Positions 31,041 to 38,653 of a stretch of DNA of 40,705 nucleotides are shown one piece after another. Numbering within the stretch: the stretch's first letter is position 1; every line of letters begins with the position of its first letter. The notes under the pieces are model-generated. The model was given only the letters and a program-made list of their open reading frames with translations. It was not told the DNA's origin and searched no databases. Source of the stretch: Candidatus Sulfotelmatobacter sp. (GTDB taxonomy: Bacteria; Acidobacteriota; Terriglobia; Terriglobales; Acidobacteriaceae); assembly GCA_017883385.1 (NCBI GenBank), contig JADGNQ010000036.1, positions 1 to 40,705 of the forward strand. Direction: 5' to 3'. The translations under genes were made by a program, and so were the position numbers.

Positions 31041-32885
31041 CTAAGATCCTGCAACTGCTTTGGGCGCATCTGCATTCGCGAACTGCAATTCGTAGAGTCG
31101 CCGGTACGTACCTAACCTCGTCATCAACTCCTCGTGCGCGCCGATGTCGGCGATGGCGCCATTCTCGATGACCACAATACGGTCTGCGCGGCGCACAGTC
31201 GAAAGGCGGTGGGCGATTACGAACACGGTGCGACCAGTCATCAGGTTGTGCAAGGCGGTCTGCACCAGCGCCTCGGACTCACTGTCGAGTGCCGATGTGG
31301 CCTCATCCAGAATCAGGATAGGCGCATTCTTCAGCAGAGCCCTGGCTATGGCAAGCCGCTGACGCTCACCTCCAGAAAGCCGCACACCGCGCTCTCCGAT
31401 CACCGTATCGTAGCCGAACGGAAGAGCCCGGATGAAGTCGTGTGCCAAAGCGGCACGGGCCGCAGCCTCGACGTCCTTCTGCGGAACATTTGGCTGGCCG
31501 TAGGCGATATTGTTGCGCACCGTGTCGTTGAACAGCACCGTCTCCTGGGTGACGATGCCGACCTGTGCCCGTAGTGACGCAAGCGTCACATCGCGCACGT
31601 CGAGGCCGTCGATGAGCAAGCGGCCGGCGGTCACATCAAAGAAGCGCGGGATCAGGTGTACGAGCGTGCTTTTGCCCGCGCCGCTGGAGCCGACAATGGC
31701 CAATACTTCACCGCGCCGGACTTCGAGATCGATGTGGCGCAGAACATCGTGCCCCTCTTCGCCTACGTTGGAATAGGCGAAACTGACGCGCTCAAGGCGA
31801 ACACTTCCGGAGAACCTGCGTAATGTTTTGGCGCGCGGCTTTTCGCGCACGTCATCTTCGAGATCCATGAACTTGAAGATCTCCGATGAGGCGCCCAGCG
31901 CTTGCTGAAAATTGTTGTAAAAAAGCGCGAACTTGCGAACCGGGTTGTAGAGGCTGAAGACGGCGGTAATGAAAGCCACGAACACTCCGGGAGTCATCTG
32001 ATTGTGCGCAATCCGGTCACGGCCGAGCAGGAGCAGAAGAGCCACGCCGACCATTCCAAAAACATCCATTAGCGGCGAACTGATGGCGGCCGCCGCGACC
32101 GAGCGGAGATTGGCGCGGAAAAGGCGGCGCGCGGCTTTCCGGAACCTGGAGATCTCCCAGTTCTCTGTGTTAAAGGCCTTCACGATACGGTTGCCCGTGA
32201 TGGTTTCGTGCAGAATATTCTGGATTTCCGCCAGCTTATCCTGGCCGTGCCGCGTGGTGTGGCGCACGCGAGAACCGATCTTGCGCGACGAGAAGACAAT
32301 CACGGGGACGAACAAGAGCAACACCCAGGCAAGTTTCCCGCCCAGGATTACCACCACGGCAGCTACTGCGAGGAAGGTGAAGAATTGCTGCAACAACTCC
32401 GAGAGCACCGTCGACATCGCATACTGAACCCGCTCGATGTCATTGATGATGGTGGAGAGTAAGGTTCCGGTGGCGTGCTGTGAAAAAAAAGCGGCCGAGC
32501 GGCGCAGCAGCGCGGTGTAAAGATCGTCGCGGAGATCGGTGATCATGCCAAAGCCCGCGTGATTTACCAGATACGTGCCGGAGTAGTCGCAGATACCCTT
32601 GAGCAGGGTGGATGCAATCAGGGCAAACGCCACGATGTTCCACGCATTGGTGAAATGCGACGGCACAAACTGCTGCAGGTAGACTGCATGGTGCGTACCG
32701 GGAATGACGAAGAGCTGGATCTCCTTCGACCCGGTTGCGGGGCTCAGAACTCGATCAAATACGGGACGGACCAGCAGATACTTGAATGCGTCAAGCGCCC
32801 CGACCGCGGCCATGAGCAGAACGGAACACAGTATTTGCCACCAGTACGGGAGAGCATATCGGATGAGCCGCATCAGTTGCCGCAT
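31041..32885 (-). CDS. msbA: MsbA-like lipid A ABC exporter
   Basis: A 614-residue half-transporter that flips lipid A-core or a similar lipid across the inner membrane. The six-helix membrane domain spans about residues 1-320 (RYALPYWWQILCSVLLMAAVG; later NNILHET-type coupling region QNILHETITGNRIVKAFN). The nucleotide-binding domain has Walker A GSSGAGKST near 398, signature LSGGERQRLAIARALLKNAP near 502 and Walker B ILDEATSALD. The start at 32885 follows GGGAG; a GTG 27 bases upstream is less likely. Position beside gmk/rpoZ is typical for Acidobacteriota. Drug-export ABC proteins share this layout, so substrate assignment rests on family similarity. Confidence 0.88.
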   Translation of the reverse strand: MRQLMRLIRYALPYWWQILCSVLLMAAVGALDAFKYLLVRPVFDRVLSPATGSKEIQLFVIPGTHHAVYLQQFVPSHFTNAWNIVAFALIASTLLKGICDYSGTYLVNHAGFGMITDLRDDLYTALLRRSAAFFSQHATGTLLSTIINDIERVQYAMSTVLSELLQQFFTFLAVAAVVVILGGKLAWVLLLFVPVIVFSSRKIGSRVRHTTRHGQDKLAEIQNILHETITGNRIVKAFNTENWEISRFRKAARRLFRANLRSVAAAAISSPLMDVFGMVGVALLLLLGRDRIAHNQMTPGVFVAFITAVFSLYNPVRKFALFYNNFQQALGASSEIFKFMDLEDDVREKPRAKTLRRFSGSVRLERVSFAYSNVGEEGHDVLRHIDLEVRRGEVLAIVGSSGAGKSTLVHLIPRFFDVTAGRLLIDGLDVRDVTLASLRAQVGIVTQETVLFNDTVRNNIAYGQPNVPQKDVEAAARAALAHDFIRALPFGYDTVIGERGVRLSGGERQRLAIARALLKNAPILILDEATSALDSESEALVQTALHNLMTGRTVFVIAHRLSTVRRADRIVVIENGAIADIGAHEELMTRLGTYRRLYELQFANADAPKAVAGS

Positions 32886-32968
32886 GAGGCTCCCGCGCGG
32901 GGCAGGCCACAATCGCTTGCTGCCGGTCGAATAGGCATGAGATGCAAGGACTTATTCTACTTGAGTCG

Positions 32969-33005
32969 CGCGCCGGGAAGATGACGTTTCAGCTTCCCGG
33001 GCGCG
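32969..33005 (-). promoter_or_regulatory. Hairpin and possible -10 upstream of msbA
   Basis: CGCGCCGGGAAG faces CTTCCCGGGCGCG with a 12-base loop and one bulged base. On the minus strand a TAGAAT -10 box lies just downstream at 32959-32954, without a clear -35. The hairpin may end transcripts coming from rapZ, and the box may start the msbA run. Confidence 0.4.
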
Positions 33006-33083
33006 ACATTCCCGTTCTAGAATTCCCGCCCGCGGGTGGTTGGACGGACAACAGATCGATGGAGTTCATCTTTCCTTCCACAT

Positions 33084-33215
33084 TCACTTGCAGGGAAGTG
33101 AACCGCCAGACAGAAGCAGGGTCAAGAAGCCGAGCGGGATCTTCCACCGAGGATGGTTTTCGAGCCAACTCCTCTGCATCGGCTGGGAGACGAGCGGATA
33201 GGGCGGCTTGGACAT
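33084..33215 (-). pseudogene. Possible truncated membrane-protein ORF after rapZ
   Basis: A 43-codon open frame (MSKPPYPLVSQPMQRSWLEN, then HPRWKIPLGFLTLLL...) begins 10 bases after the rapZ stop. A Pro-rich start, basic WK motif and short hydrophobic run resemble the N-terminus of small acidobacterial membrane proteins (Coa1-like group, from memory). It then stops abruptly; sequence after the stop shows no continued frame of note. No ribosome binding site is visible. It could be a decayed gene or a chance frame. The rest of the 32886-33225 gap holds only the hairpin at 32969. Confidence 0.3.
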
Positions 33216-33225
33216 AGGAGGGCGA

Positions 33226-34161
33226 CTAACCGGGGCTGTCGCGGTGCACGACCTTTACGCGATAGCCAGCGCGGCGAAGATGCTTGCCTACATCTTCGGC
33301 GATCATGACGGAACGGTGTTGGCCTCCGGTGCAGCCGAACGCAATCGTCAGGTAGCTTTTGCCCTCGTGAATGTAGTGGGGAAGCAAGTAGATAAGCAGG
33401 TCGGAAATGCGCGAGATGAATTCTTTCGTTTGCGGGAAGGACCGGATGTATTTCGCCACGCGCGGATCGCGCCCCGTGAGCGGCCGGAACTCGGGCAAGA
33501 AATGCGGGTTGGGCAGGAAGCGTACGTCGAAGACGAGGTCGGCGTCCTCGGGGACACCCTGGCGAAATCCAAAACTGACGCAAGAGACCAGGATGCTCTT
33601 CTCGGAAGCCTGTTCCTGAAAACGCTCGGTGATGTGGGCGCGAAGTTCGTGAACATTGAACTTTGATGTATCGATGACGAAATCGGCGAACGCACGGATG
33701 GCGCCCAGGTGGCGGCGCTCAGTTTTGAGTGCCGATCTTACGGGCGAGTCTGTGCCCAGGGGATGAGGCCGGCGCGTCTCGCTGAAGCGCCGCACCAGAA
33801 CTGCGTCGGAGGCCTCGAGGAAGACCACCTTAGTCGGAATCATGCGCCGGACCGACTTCAGAATGCCCGGCAACTTCTCCAGCTTGGAGCCTTCGCGCAC
33901 GTCGACAACTAGAGCGGTGCGGCGAATCTCACTCGACTGCATCGCCAGCTCGGCAAATTGCGGGATGAGTTCTACCGGAAGGTTGTCGACGCAGTAGTAG
34001 CCGAGGTCCTCGAAGGCCTTCAGCACGGAAGCCTTCCCCGAACCACTCATGCCGGTGATGATGACCAGTTCGGGCGAGTGCAGCCCGGGGGTGCGGGCCG
34101 AGCTTTTGGCAACGCGCTTCGTGCGCTTCTGTGTCTTTCCAGAGGAGTGGCGGGGCCCCAT
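33226..34161 (-). CDS. rapZ: RapZ-type RNase adapter
   Basis: A 311-residue protein of the RapZ/YvcJ family. In E. coli RapZ guides RNase E to the small RNA GlmZ and so tunes glucosamine-6-phosphate synthesis; other bacteria use it in different ways. Walker A is GMSGSGKA (37-44), followed by EDLGYYCVDNLPVELIPQFA. The C-terminal domain carries FLPNPHFLPEFRPLTGRD and the GCTGGQHRSVMIAE block, the conserved RNA/metabolite-binding part. The first 30 residues are basic and not conserved; the start is weakly marked, without a clear ribosome binding site. In many genomes rapZ follows rpoN-hpf directly; here four accessory genes lie between hpf (37867) and rapZ. Confidence 0.94.
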   Translation of the reverse strand: MGPRHSSGKTQKRTKRVAKSSARTPGLHSPELVIITGMSGSGKASVLKAFEDLGYYCVDNLPVELIPQFAELAMQSSEIRRTALVVDVREGSKLEKLPGILKSVRRMIPTKVVFLEASDAVLVRRFSETRRPHPLGTDSPVRSALKTERRHLGAIRAFADFVIDTSKFNVHELRAHITERFQEQASEKSILVSCVSFGFRQGVPEDADLVFDVRFLPNPHFLPEFRPLTGRDPRVAKYIRSFPQTKEFISRISDLLIYLLPHYIHEGKSYLTIAFGCTGGQHRSVMIAEDVGKHLRRAGYRVKVVHRDSPG

Positions 34162-34321
34162 GAACTGGATAGTAGCATCGAAGGGCCCGCTCTCGCTTTC
34201 AGTTCCTGATTGCCAATTGAGATACCGCCGGCTTGATCCGGGCTCAGGGGTAGCAACATCGGGTCGAGAAGCGTAAATGCAGATTGTCTCCAGCCTGCAC
34301 GGGCAGGTAAGCTATGGCGTC

Positions 34322-35278
34322 ATGAAAAAGTTCGAAGATCTTACCGAGCGCGAAGTGCTGGCCCTGGCCATCGCCCTGGAAGAAGAAGATGAACGTGTGT
34401 ACTCGGATTTCGCCGAAGGGCTGCGGCAGGATTATCCCGCAACCGCCTCGATGTTTGACGGCATGCGGGAAGAAGAATCAGGACACCGTCGCCGCTTGCT
34501 CGAACTCTTCCAGAAGAAATTCGGTGAGCACATCCCACTGATCCGGCGGCAGGATGTGCGGGGGTTCGTGGAGCGCCCGGCATTGTGGCTGGTGCGTCCT
34601 CTGCGGATTGAAGCCGTGCGTAAAGAAGCGTCGACCATGGAGGTTGAGACGCGGCGCTTTTACGAGAAGGCGTCGGCCCGCACGCAGGATGCGAGCATCC
34701 GGCAACTGCTGGACGACCTGGCCACCGAAGAGCGCGAACACGAAGAGCGCGCCCAGGAACTCGACAAGCAAAGACTGCCGGACAATGTGAAGGCCGACGA
34801 AGAGGTCGCGCAACGGCGGTTGTTCGTGCTGCAGATTGTGCAGCCTGGGCTGGCGGGACTGATGGATGGGTCGGTATCGACGCTCGCGCCGGTGTTCGCC
34901 GCCGCCTTCGCTACCAAGAATAGTCACGAGGCATTTCTCGTGGGGTTGGCTGCATCGGCCGGTGCGGGCATCAGCATGGGATTCGCCGAGGCGCTCTCGG
35001 ATGACGGCAGTCTGACCGGACGGGGACATCCATGGGTACGAGGCTTGATCTGCGGGGCCATGACAGCCCTGGGAGGCATTGGGCATACGCTGCCCTTTCT
35101 GCTGCGCGACTTCCGCATGGCGCTTTGGGCGGCGGGAATTGTCGTGCTGGCGGAACTGGGCGTGATCACCTGGATTCGAAAGCGTTACATGGACACACCT
35201 TGGTTCTCTGCCGCTCTGCAAGTCGGACTCGGCGGAGTGCTGGTGTTCATCACGGGCGTGCTGATTGGGAGTTCGTAG
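34322..35278 (+). CDS. mbfA: Rubrerythrin-VIT1 fusion (MbfA-like iron exporter)
   Basis: A 318-residue membrane protein of two fused parts. Residues ~1-150 form a ferritin-like/rubrerythrin domain with di-iron ligand motifs: [39 protein letters not shown] and [12 protein letters not shown]. The second part is VIT1-like with five hydrophobic segments ([42 protein letters not shown]). This layout is that of MbfA of Agrobacterium and Bradyrhizobium, a membrane ferritin that exports iron or manganese and protects against peroxide. The start at 34322 matches the family N-terminus [14 protein letters not shown]; an in-frame ATG 45 bases upstream is an alternative. It is convergent with the creatininase-family gene, separated by a palindrome. 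Confidence 0.9.
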   Translation: MKKFEDLTEREVLALAIALEEEDERVYSDFAEGLRQDYPATASMFDGMREEESGHRRRLLELFQKKFGEHIPLIRRQDVRGFVERPALWLVRPLRIEAVRKEASTMEVETRRFYEKASARTQDASIRQLLDDLATEEREHEERAQELDKQRLPDNVKADEEVAQRRLFVLQIVQPGLAGLMDGSVSTLAPVFAAAFATKNSHEAFLVGLAASAGAGISMGFAEALSDDGSLTGRGHPWVRGLICGAMTALGGIGHTLPFLLRDFRMALWAAGIVVLAELGVITWIRKRYMDTPWFSAALQVGLGGVLVFITGVLIGSS

Positions 35279-35287
35279 GGTGCAAAC

Positions 35288-35311
35288 AGAGACGTAGCAA
35301 GCTACGTCTCT
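35288..35311. terminator. Perfect palindromic hairpin between convergent genes
   Basis: AGAGACGTAGC / GCTACGTCTCT, an 11-bp perfect stem with an AA loop, lies 9 bases after the mbfA stop. Its last two bases overlap the stop codon of the minus-strand creatininase-family gene. It is placed as a bidirectional terminator, though no T-run follows. It may also be a member of a dispersed repeat. Confidence 0.6.
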
Positions 35312-36221
35312 ACGGTTGCGTGTCAAGCGGGTGTGTGCTCTTTTCGTAAAACTCATTCTGCAGCTTGAGGCTGACGTCGTCGCCTTTCACCGCGCGGATC
35401 GCCTTCACGACCGATTCAATCCACCACTTCATCTGGAATTCGCCAAGTTCCTTGGTCGCTACTGAGCCGTCGCCGGAATAGTGGAAGGGGAAACGCGTGT
35501 ACCACCAGATTCCGGTGTAGACGTCTTCGGGAAGCTTCTGGCGCGCCTGGTCGGCGCCTGATTCGTTAGTGGCGCGGTCAAGATGGACCGTGTCGGGGCG
35601 GGAGATCATCATCTTGGACGTTTCGCTCTCGCCGGCGTGCATGTCGATCTTGGTCTTCTTTGGCGGACCTCCTTTGTCCGGGGTGCGTTCGTCGAAGACG
35701 TAGACGACGTAGTCATGTGGCTTGTCGAGCTGCGTCTGAGCAAAGTATGGGAGCAGGCTGTCGTTGCCGCCGTGGCCGTTGACGATCAGGACTTTCTTGC
35801 AGCCGTTGCGCGCCATTTCGTCGGTCGTCTCCTGCAGGAGCGCGAGTTGCAGGTTGCGGCTGTAGGCCACGGTGCCGGGTTCGTGGCGCGCCTCGGCGAT
35901 TTGGCCGAAGTAATACTCGGGGAAGACTACCGCATAGTCTTGCTCGGCGGCGTGCAGCGCGGAGTAGCGGACATCGAGAAGATCGGTGCCGATCGGCAAA
36001 TGCGGACCGTGCTTCTCCAGGATGCCGAATGGGAGCAGGCACGTCCCCTGCGAGCGGCGAATGCCTTCGCGAAAGTCTGAGGCCGTGAGTTCCTCCCAGT
36101 GCACGGAGAGCTTGGCCGGCGACGACGCTGCTTGCGCGCGGACGAAGTTGGGGCTGAGAACAATGGCCAGAACCAAGAATGCAAGAACGGAGGAACTCTT
36201 GCGATAGACACGAGTCATCAT
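35310..36221 (-). CDS. Exported creatininase-family hydrolase
   Basis: A 303-residue protein with an N-terminal signal peptide (VYRKSSSVLAFLVLAIVLSP, cleavage near VRAQA). The mature part is a creatininase/creatinine amidohydrolase-like domain, a metal-dependent amidase fold. Diagnostic blocks are GILEKHGPHLPIGTDLLDV, with the metal-binding E/H/D pattern, IVNGHGGNDSLL, and DMHAGESETSKMMI. Related enzymes act on creatinine, formamides or pyrroloquinoline precursors; export suggests a different, external substrate. GGGAG places the start at the first of two adjacent ATGs (36221). The open frame continues 231 bases upstream, through a hairpin repeat, and is not conserved. Substrate unknown. Confidence 0.85.
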   Translation of the reverse strand: MMTRVYRKSSSVLAFLVLAIVLSPNFVRAQAASSPAKLSVHWEELTASDFREGIRRSQGTCLLPFGILEKHGPHLPIGTDLLDVRYSALHAAEQDYAVVFPEYYFGQIAEARHEPGTVAYSRNLQLALLQETTDEMARNGCKKVLIVNGHGGNDSLLPYFAQTQLDKPHDYVVYVFDERTPDKGGPPKKTKIDMHAGESETSKMMISRPDTVHLDRATNESGADQARQKLPEDVYTGIWWYTRFPFHYSGDGSVATKELGEFQMKWWIESVVKAIRAVKGDDVSLKLQNEFYEKSTHPLDTQP

Positions 36222-36319
36222 GGCGAAGTCTCCCTCGGCGGCGAATTTTAGCACGAGAATGCCGCTATTGAAACGTATCAATACCACCGACAGCGGTCGA
36301 TCTCTGGCTGGAGAAACCG

Positions 36320-36376
36320 TGAACCACGAAGGACACGAAGGTACACGAAGGAAACTGCAAGGTAGATTCCTTCGTG
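36320..36376. repeat. ACCACGAAGGACACGAAG fold-back repeat
   Basis: GAACCACGAAGGACACGAAG followed by CACGAAGGAA (36344-36353) facing TTCCTTCGTG (36367-36376). The same family occurs at 40540-40594 and, truncated, at 9786. Confidence 0.7.
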
Positions 36377-36406
36377 ATAGTTCGTGCCTTTGCGCGAGGG
36401 TCAAAG

Positions 36407-36454
36407 TCCCCGCCCTGTCTCGCCAAAGAACGGCGAGACCAGGACGGGGCACCC
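36407..36454. repeat. AAAGAAC-loop hairpin, copy 6
   Basis: TCCCCGCCCT, stem GTCTCGCC (36417-36424) / GGCGAGAC (36432-36439) with loop AAAGAAC (36425-36431), then ACGGGGCACCC. It lies just after the 143-residue gene ends, upstream of the creatininase-family gene. Confidence 0.85.
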
Positions 36455-36457
36455 ACT

Positions 36458-36889
36458 TTATTTCAAGAAAATCTCCTGCAGCAGTTCCGAGCTGATGATT
36501 TCCCGGATCTCGGCGCGCTTTTCCCCAAGTTGCTGCGCAGCACCTTTCCCTCCCATGATCTTGTCGCGGACGGCCTCACCTTTTGCGGCCAGGCCATCCA
36601 TCGCGGCATAGTTCTTGTATTCGATGGCCACGGCGATGTCCCAATCCTCCGGAGTGTTCTTGGTTTGCTTGAGGAAGATCTTGTAGTCCATGATCATCCC
36701 CTGTTTCTTCTGTTCCTCAATCAAGGGCTTGGTGGACTGGCGCAGGCTGGTGAGATAGGCGTCCATTGCAGTGGGCTTGACGCGAATGAGTTGAATACGC
36801 CAGATGGGGCCCTCGGAGTAGTGTTCCTGGGCGAACAGTGCAGGTGCGAATAGCAACAGGGTTACCACGAGCCCATAGAACTTCTTCAT
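36458..36889 (-). CDS. Small secreted protein of unknown function
   Basis: A 143-residue protein with a Sec signal peptide (MKKFYGLVVTLLLFAPALFA, cleavage before QEHY). The mature part (WRIQLIRVKPTAMDAYLTSL, then IMDYKIFLKQTKNTPEDWDI and VAIEYKNYAAMDGLAAKGEA) alternates strand and helix in the way of dimeric alpha+beta barrel (ABM-like) proteins, but I cannot assign a family. No Cys are present in the mature part. AGGAG precedes the ATG at a normal distance. It is in the same direction as the creatininase-family gene but separated from it by two repeats of about 240 bases, so cotranscription is uncertain. Confidence 0.72.
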   Translation of the reverse strand: MKKFYGLVVTLLLFAPALFAQEHYSEGPIWRIQLIRVKPTAMDAYLTSLRQSTKPLIEEQKKQGMIMDYKIFLKQTKNTPEDWDIAVAIEYKNYAAMDGLAAKGEAVRDKIMGGKGAAQQLGEKRAEIREIISSELLQEIFLK

Positions 36890-36969
36890 AGAATCTCCTG
36901 AATTTTCGAGTGATTTAACGGCTGGGGGATCATACGCTCGTCGGAGGAAATGTAACAGGCAGGAACGAA

Positions 36970-37677
36970 CTAGCGAGACGCCTTGAAATCGAAATATGCG
37001 AGATTCATGTTGCCTCCACTGAGAATGCGCACGGTGAGAACGCTCTTCCCGGCGGGAAGTCGCACACTAGTCACGCTAGGAGCGACGTTCCAGTGATGCC
37101 ACTGCCGCCAGGCAATGGGATCGGATGCATTGAAGGTGGAAGAGATTGCTACTGGCCCGGTAGCGTCGGTTCCGTTCACATCTATGGAAATCGTTCCGCC
37201 GCGATTTGAAGTGTACAGAAGATCGGCCCTATAAACGCCGGCGTGGGCGACCTGCACCGTAATGTTGAACCACTCTCCCGGCTCGGTCCATCCGACATAG
37301 AGTTGGTTTTCTGGAGGCTGGACCAGGTCGTAGGGACTGTTGTCGATCTGATCATGAAACTTGGTGTAGGAGACGTCGACGCCTTCGTCCATGCGGAACT
37401 GATTCAAGTACGTTCCATCCGCAGGATTGAGGGCTCCGCTGCCGTTGTTCTTGGCGTCGGCGTCATGATAAGCGATGCCTTCTCCGCCGCGATCGTAGTA
37501 GGCGCATTCGACTCGTCCGGGGATCCTTTGCGCTCCCCCGTGATAGCGGCTGTCCTGATATGGGGCTCCCTTGTAAGTTTTCAGGTAATTCGACTTTGAG
37601 GAGCATACGGAAACGGTTGTGAGGAAGGCCGAGAGAACTGCTACGAGCATGCGCGATCGCAACAAATGTCTTCTCAC
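36970..37677 (-). CDS. Secreted CBM6-like carbohydrate-binding protein
   Basis: A 235-residue exported protein. The start is GTG, with AGGAA eight bases upstream, and the N-terminus has a hydrophobic stretch (MLVAVLSAFLTTVSV) ending at Cys25. That Cys is preceded by Val at -1, so a lipoprotein signal is doubtful. The remainder is a CBM6-type beta-sandwich module: IPGRVECAYYDRGGEGIAYHDADAKNNG (about 53-80), VGWTEPGEWFNITVQV, GVYRADLLYTSNRGGTISIDVNG, and the closing MNLAYFDFK. These are the usual strands and Trp ligand region. There is no catalytic domain, so it is a free binding module; such modules bind xylan, glucan or agar-like polymers. Ligand unknown. Confidence 0.8.
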   Translation of the reverse strand: MRRHLLRSRMLVAVLSAFLTTVSVCSSKSNYLKTYKGAPYQDSRYHGGAQRIPGRVECAYYDRGGEGIAYHDADAKNNGSGALNPADGTYLNQFRMDEGVDVSYTKFHDQIDNSPYDLVQPPENQLYVGWTEPGEWFNITVQVAHAGVYRADLLYTSNRGGTISIDVNGTDATGPVAISSTFNASDPIAWRQWHHWNVAPSVTSVRLPAGKSVLTVRILSGGNMNLAYFDFKASR

Positions 37678-37777
37678 GATTTCGTTCCTGGAAAGCCTAC
37701 TTCCCTCGCGCAGACGGCAATGCCTAGCTGCCGACCTAGAAACTCCCGCATGAGCCTCGGGAGCAACTGGAGGGAAG

Positions 37778-37836
37778 GGATCCTTCGACTACGCGGCTGA
37801 TTCCCTTCGAGAATCAGCCGCTTCGCTCAGGATGAC
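37778..37836. repeat. TTCGACT...CGCTCAG repeat, copy 4
   Basis: GGATCCTTCGACTACG, stem GCGGCTGATT / AATCAGCCGC, then CTTCGCTCAGGATGAC. The frame is that of copies 2 and 3, but the inner stem is completely different. It lies between the CBM6-like gene and hpf. Confidence 0.85.
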
Positions 37837-37866
37837 AGAACTGCGAGTTGAGCGTGAAAACAACTT

Positions 37867-38490
37867 CTACGGGACTTCGATCAATTCCATCTTGTCGTCG
37901 CGACGGCGGCGGTGCAGCACCATCAGTTTGCCTTTGGGATCGCGGAAGACGAAGACGTCGCGGTCTTTGAAGTGGGTTTCCTTAATCGCTTCTTCGAGGG
38001 TCATGGGGCGCATGGCGACGGCTTCGTCGGAGCGGAGAAGGTGAACTTCGGTAGTCTTGGCCACAGCGGGATACTTGTGCACCATCACCGGCACAGCGGT
38101 CTTCTCGGACAGGCCGACGGCGGTTTGCAGTTCCTCTTGTTCATGGGGCGAGGTGTCGTGGCCGTTCCACTTCTTCACTTCTTCGCTTTTACGGGCCGAG
38201 CGCTTCTTCGACATCCAGCGCGTTTTGTATTTGACCGCCTGCTTCTCCAGGTGGTCGAGCGCTTCGTTGACAGCGATGTTCATGTCCTTGGCTTGAGCCA
38301 GGCCGACCAGCGGGCCATTGCGGGCGCTGATGGTGATTTCGGCTTTGTGGCGGTGCTTCTCGACGGCGAGGATGACCTTGGTTTCAAATCTATCGCCCAG
38401 AATTTTGCGGATTTTTGCGAGGCCGGTTTCTACTTCTTTGCGGATGGCGTTGGTGACTGTGTACTGTCTTCCCGTGTATTCCACGTTCAT
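37867..38490 (-). CDS. hpf: Ribosome hibernation factor, long HPF
   Basis: A 207-residue protein of the long-HPF type. The N-terminal domain (residues ~1-105) has the sigma-54 modulation fold (VEYTGRQYTVTNAIRKEVETGLAKI; HRHKAEITISARNG). It occupies the mRNA/tRNA channel of idle ribosomes. A variable linker follows. The C-terminal dimerisation domain starts at RPMTLEEAIKETHFKDRDVFVFRDPKGKLMVLHRRR and lets ribosomes pair as 100S. AGGAGGGG precedes the ATG. It is the direct downstream partner of rpoN, the standard arrangement, and was once named for a supposed effect on sigma-54. Confidence 0.95.
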   Translation of the reverse strand: MNVEYTGRQYTVTNAIRKEVETGLAKIRKILGDRFETKVILAVEKHRHKAEITISARNGPLVGLAQAKDMNIAVNEALDHLEKQAVKYKTRWMSKKRSARKSEEVKKWNGHDTSPHEQEELQTAVGLSEKTAVPVMVHKYPAVAKTTEVHLLRSDEAVAMRPMTLEEAIKETHFKDRDVFVFRDPKGKLMVLHRRRRDDKMELIEVP

Positions 38491-38540
38491 GAGCGCCCCT
38501 CCTAAGTTCGTTCGTGAGATAAATTGGGCACCGCATTGTA

Positions 38541-38653
38541 AGTCAGAAGTAAGAAGTCAAAATGCAGAATTGAAAATCGCGCTTTCCCAATGGCGTCGCA
38601 TTCTGCACAGACCACCTAACTTCTGAATTCTGACTTCTTATGTTCTGCATTAT
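38541..38653. repeat. Fold-back repeat between rpoN and hpf
   Basis: AGTCAGAAGT and AAGAAGTCA on the left face TTCTGACTTCTTA on the right, and AATGCAGAAT faces TTCTGCATT. The 113-base structure runs into the rpoN stop codon (38650-38652) on the minus strand. Confidence 0.55.

Noticed and set aside
32942-33217. A 91-codon plus-strand frame between msbA and rapZ
   Set aside because: No ribosome binding site, no recognisable domain, and it spans the hairpin at 32969-33005.
36222-36452. Longer N-terminus for the creatininase-family protein
   Set aside because: It would translate two hairpin repeats and push the signal peptide inside the protein; the ATG at 36221 has a good binding site.
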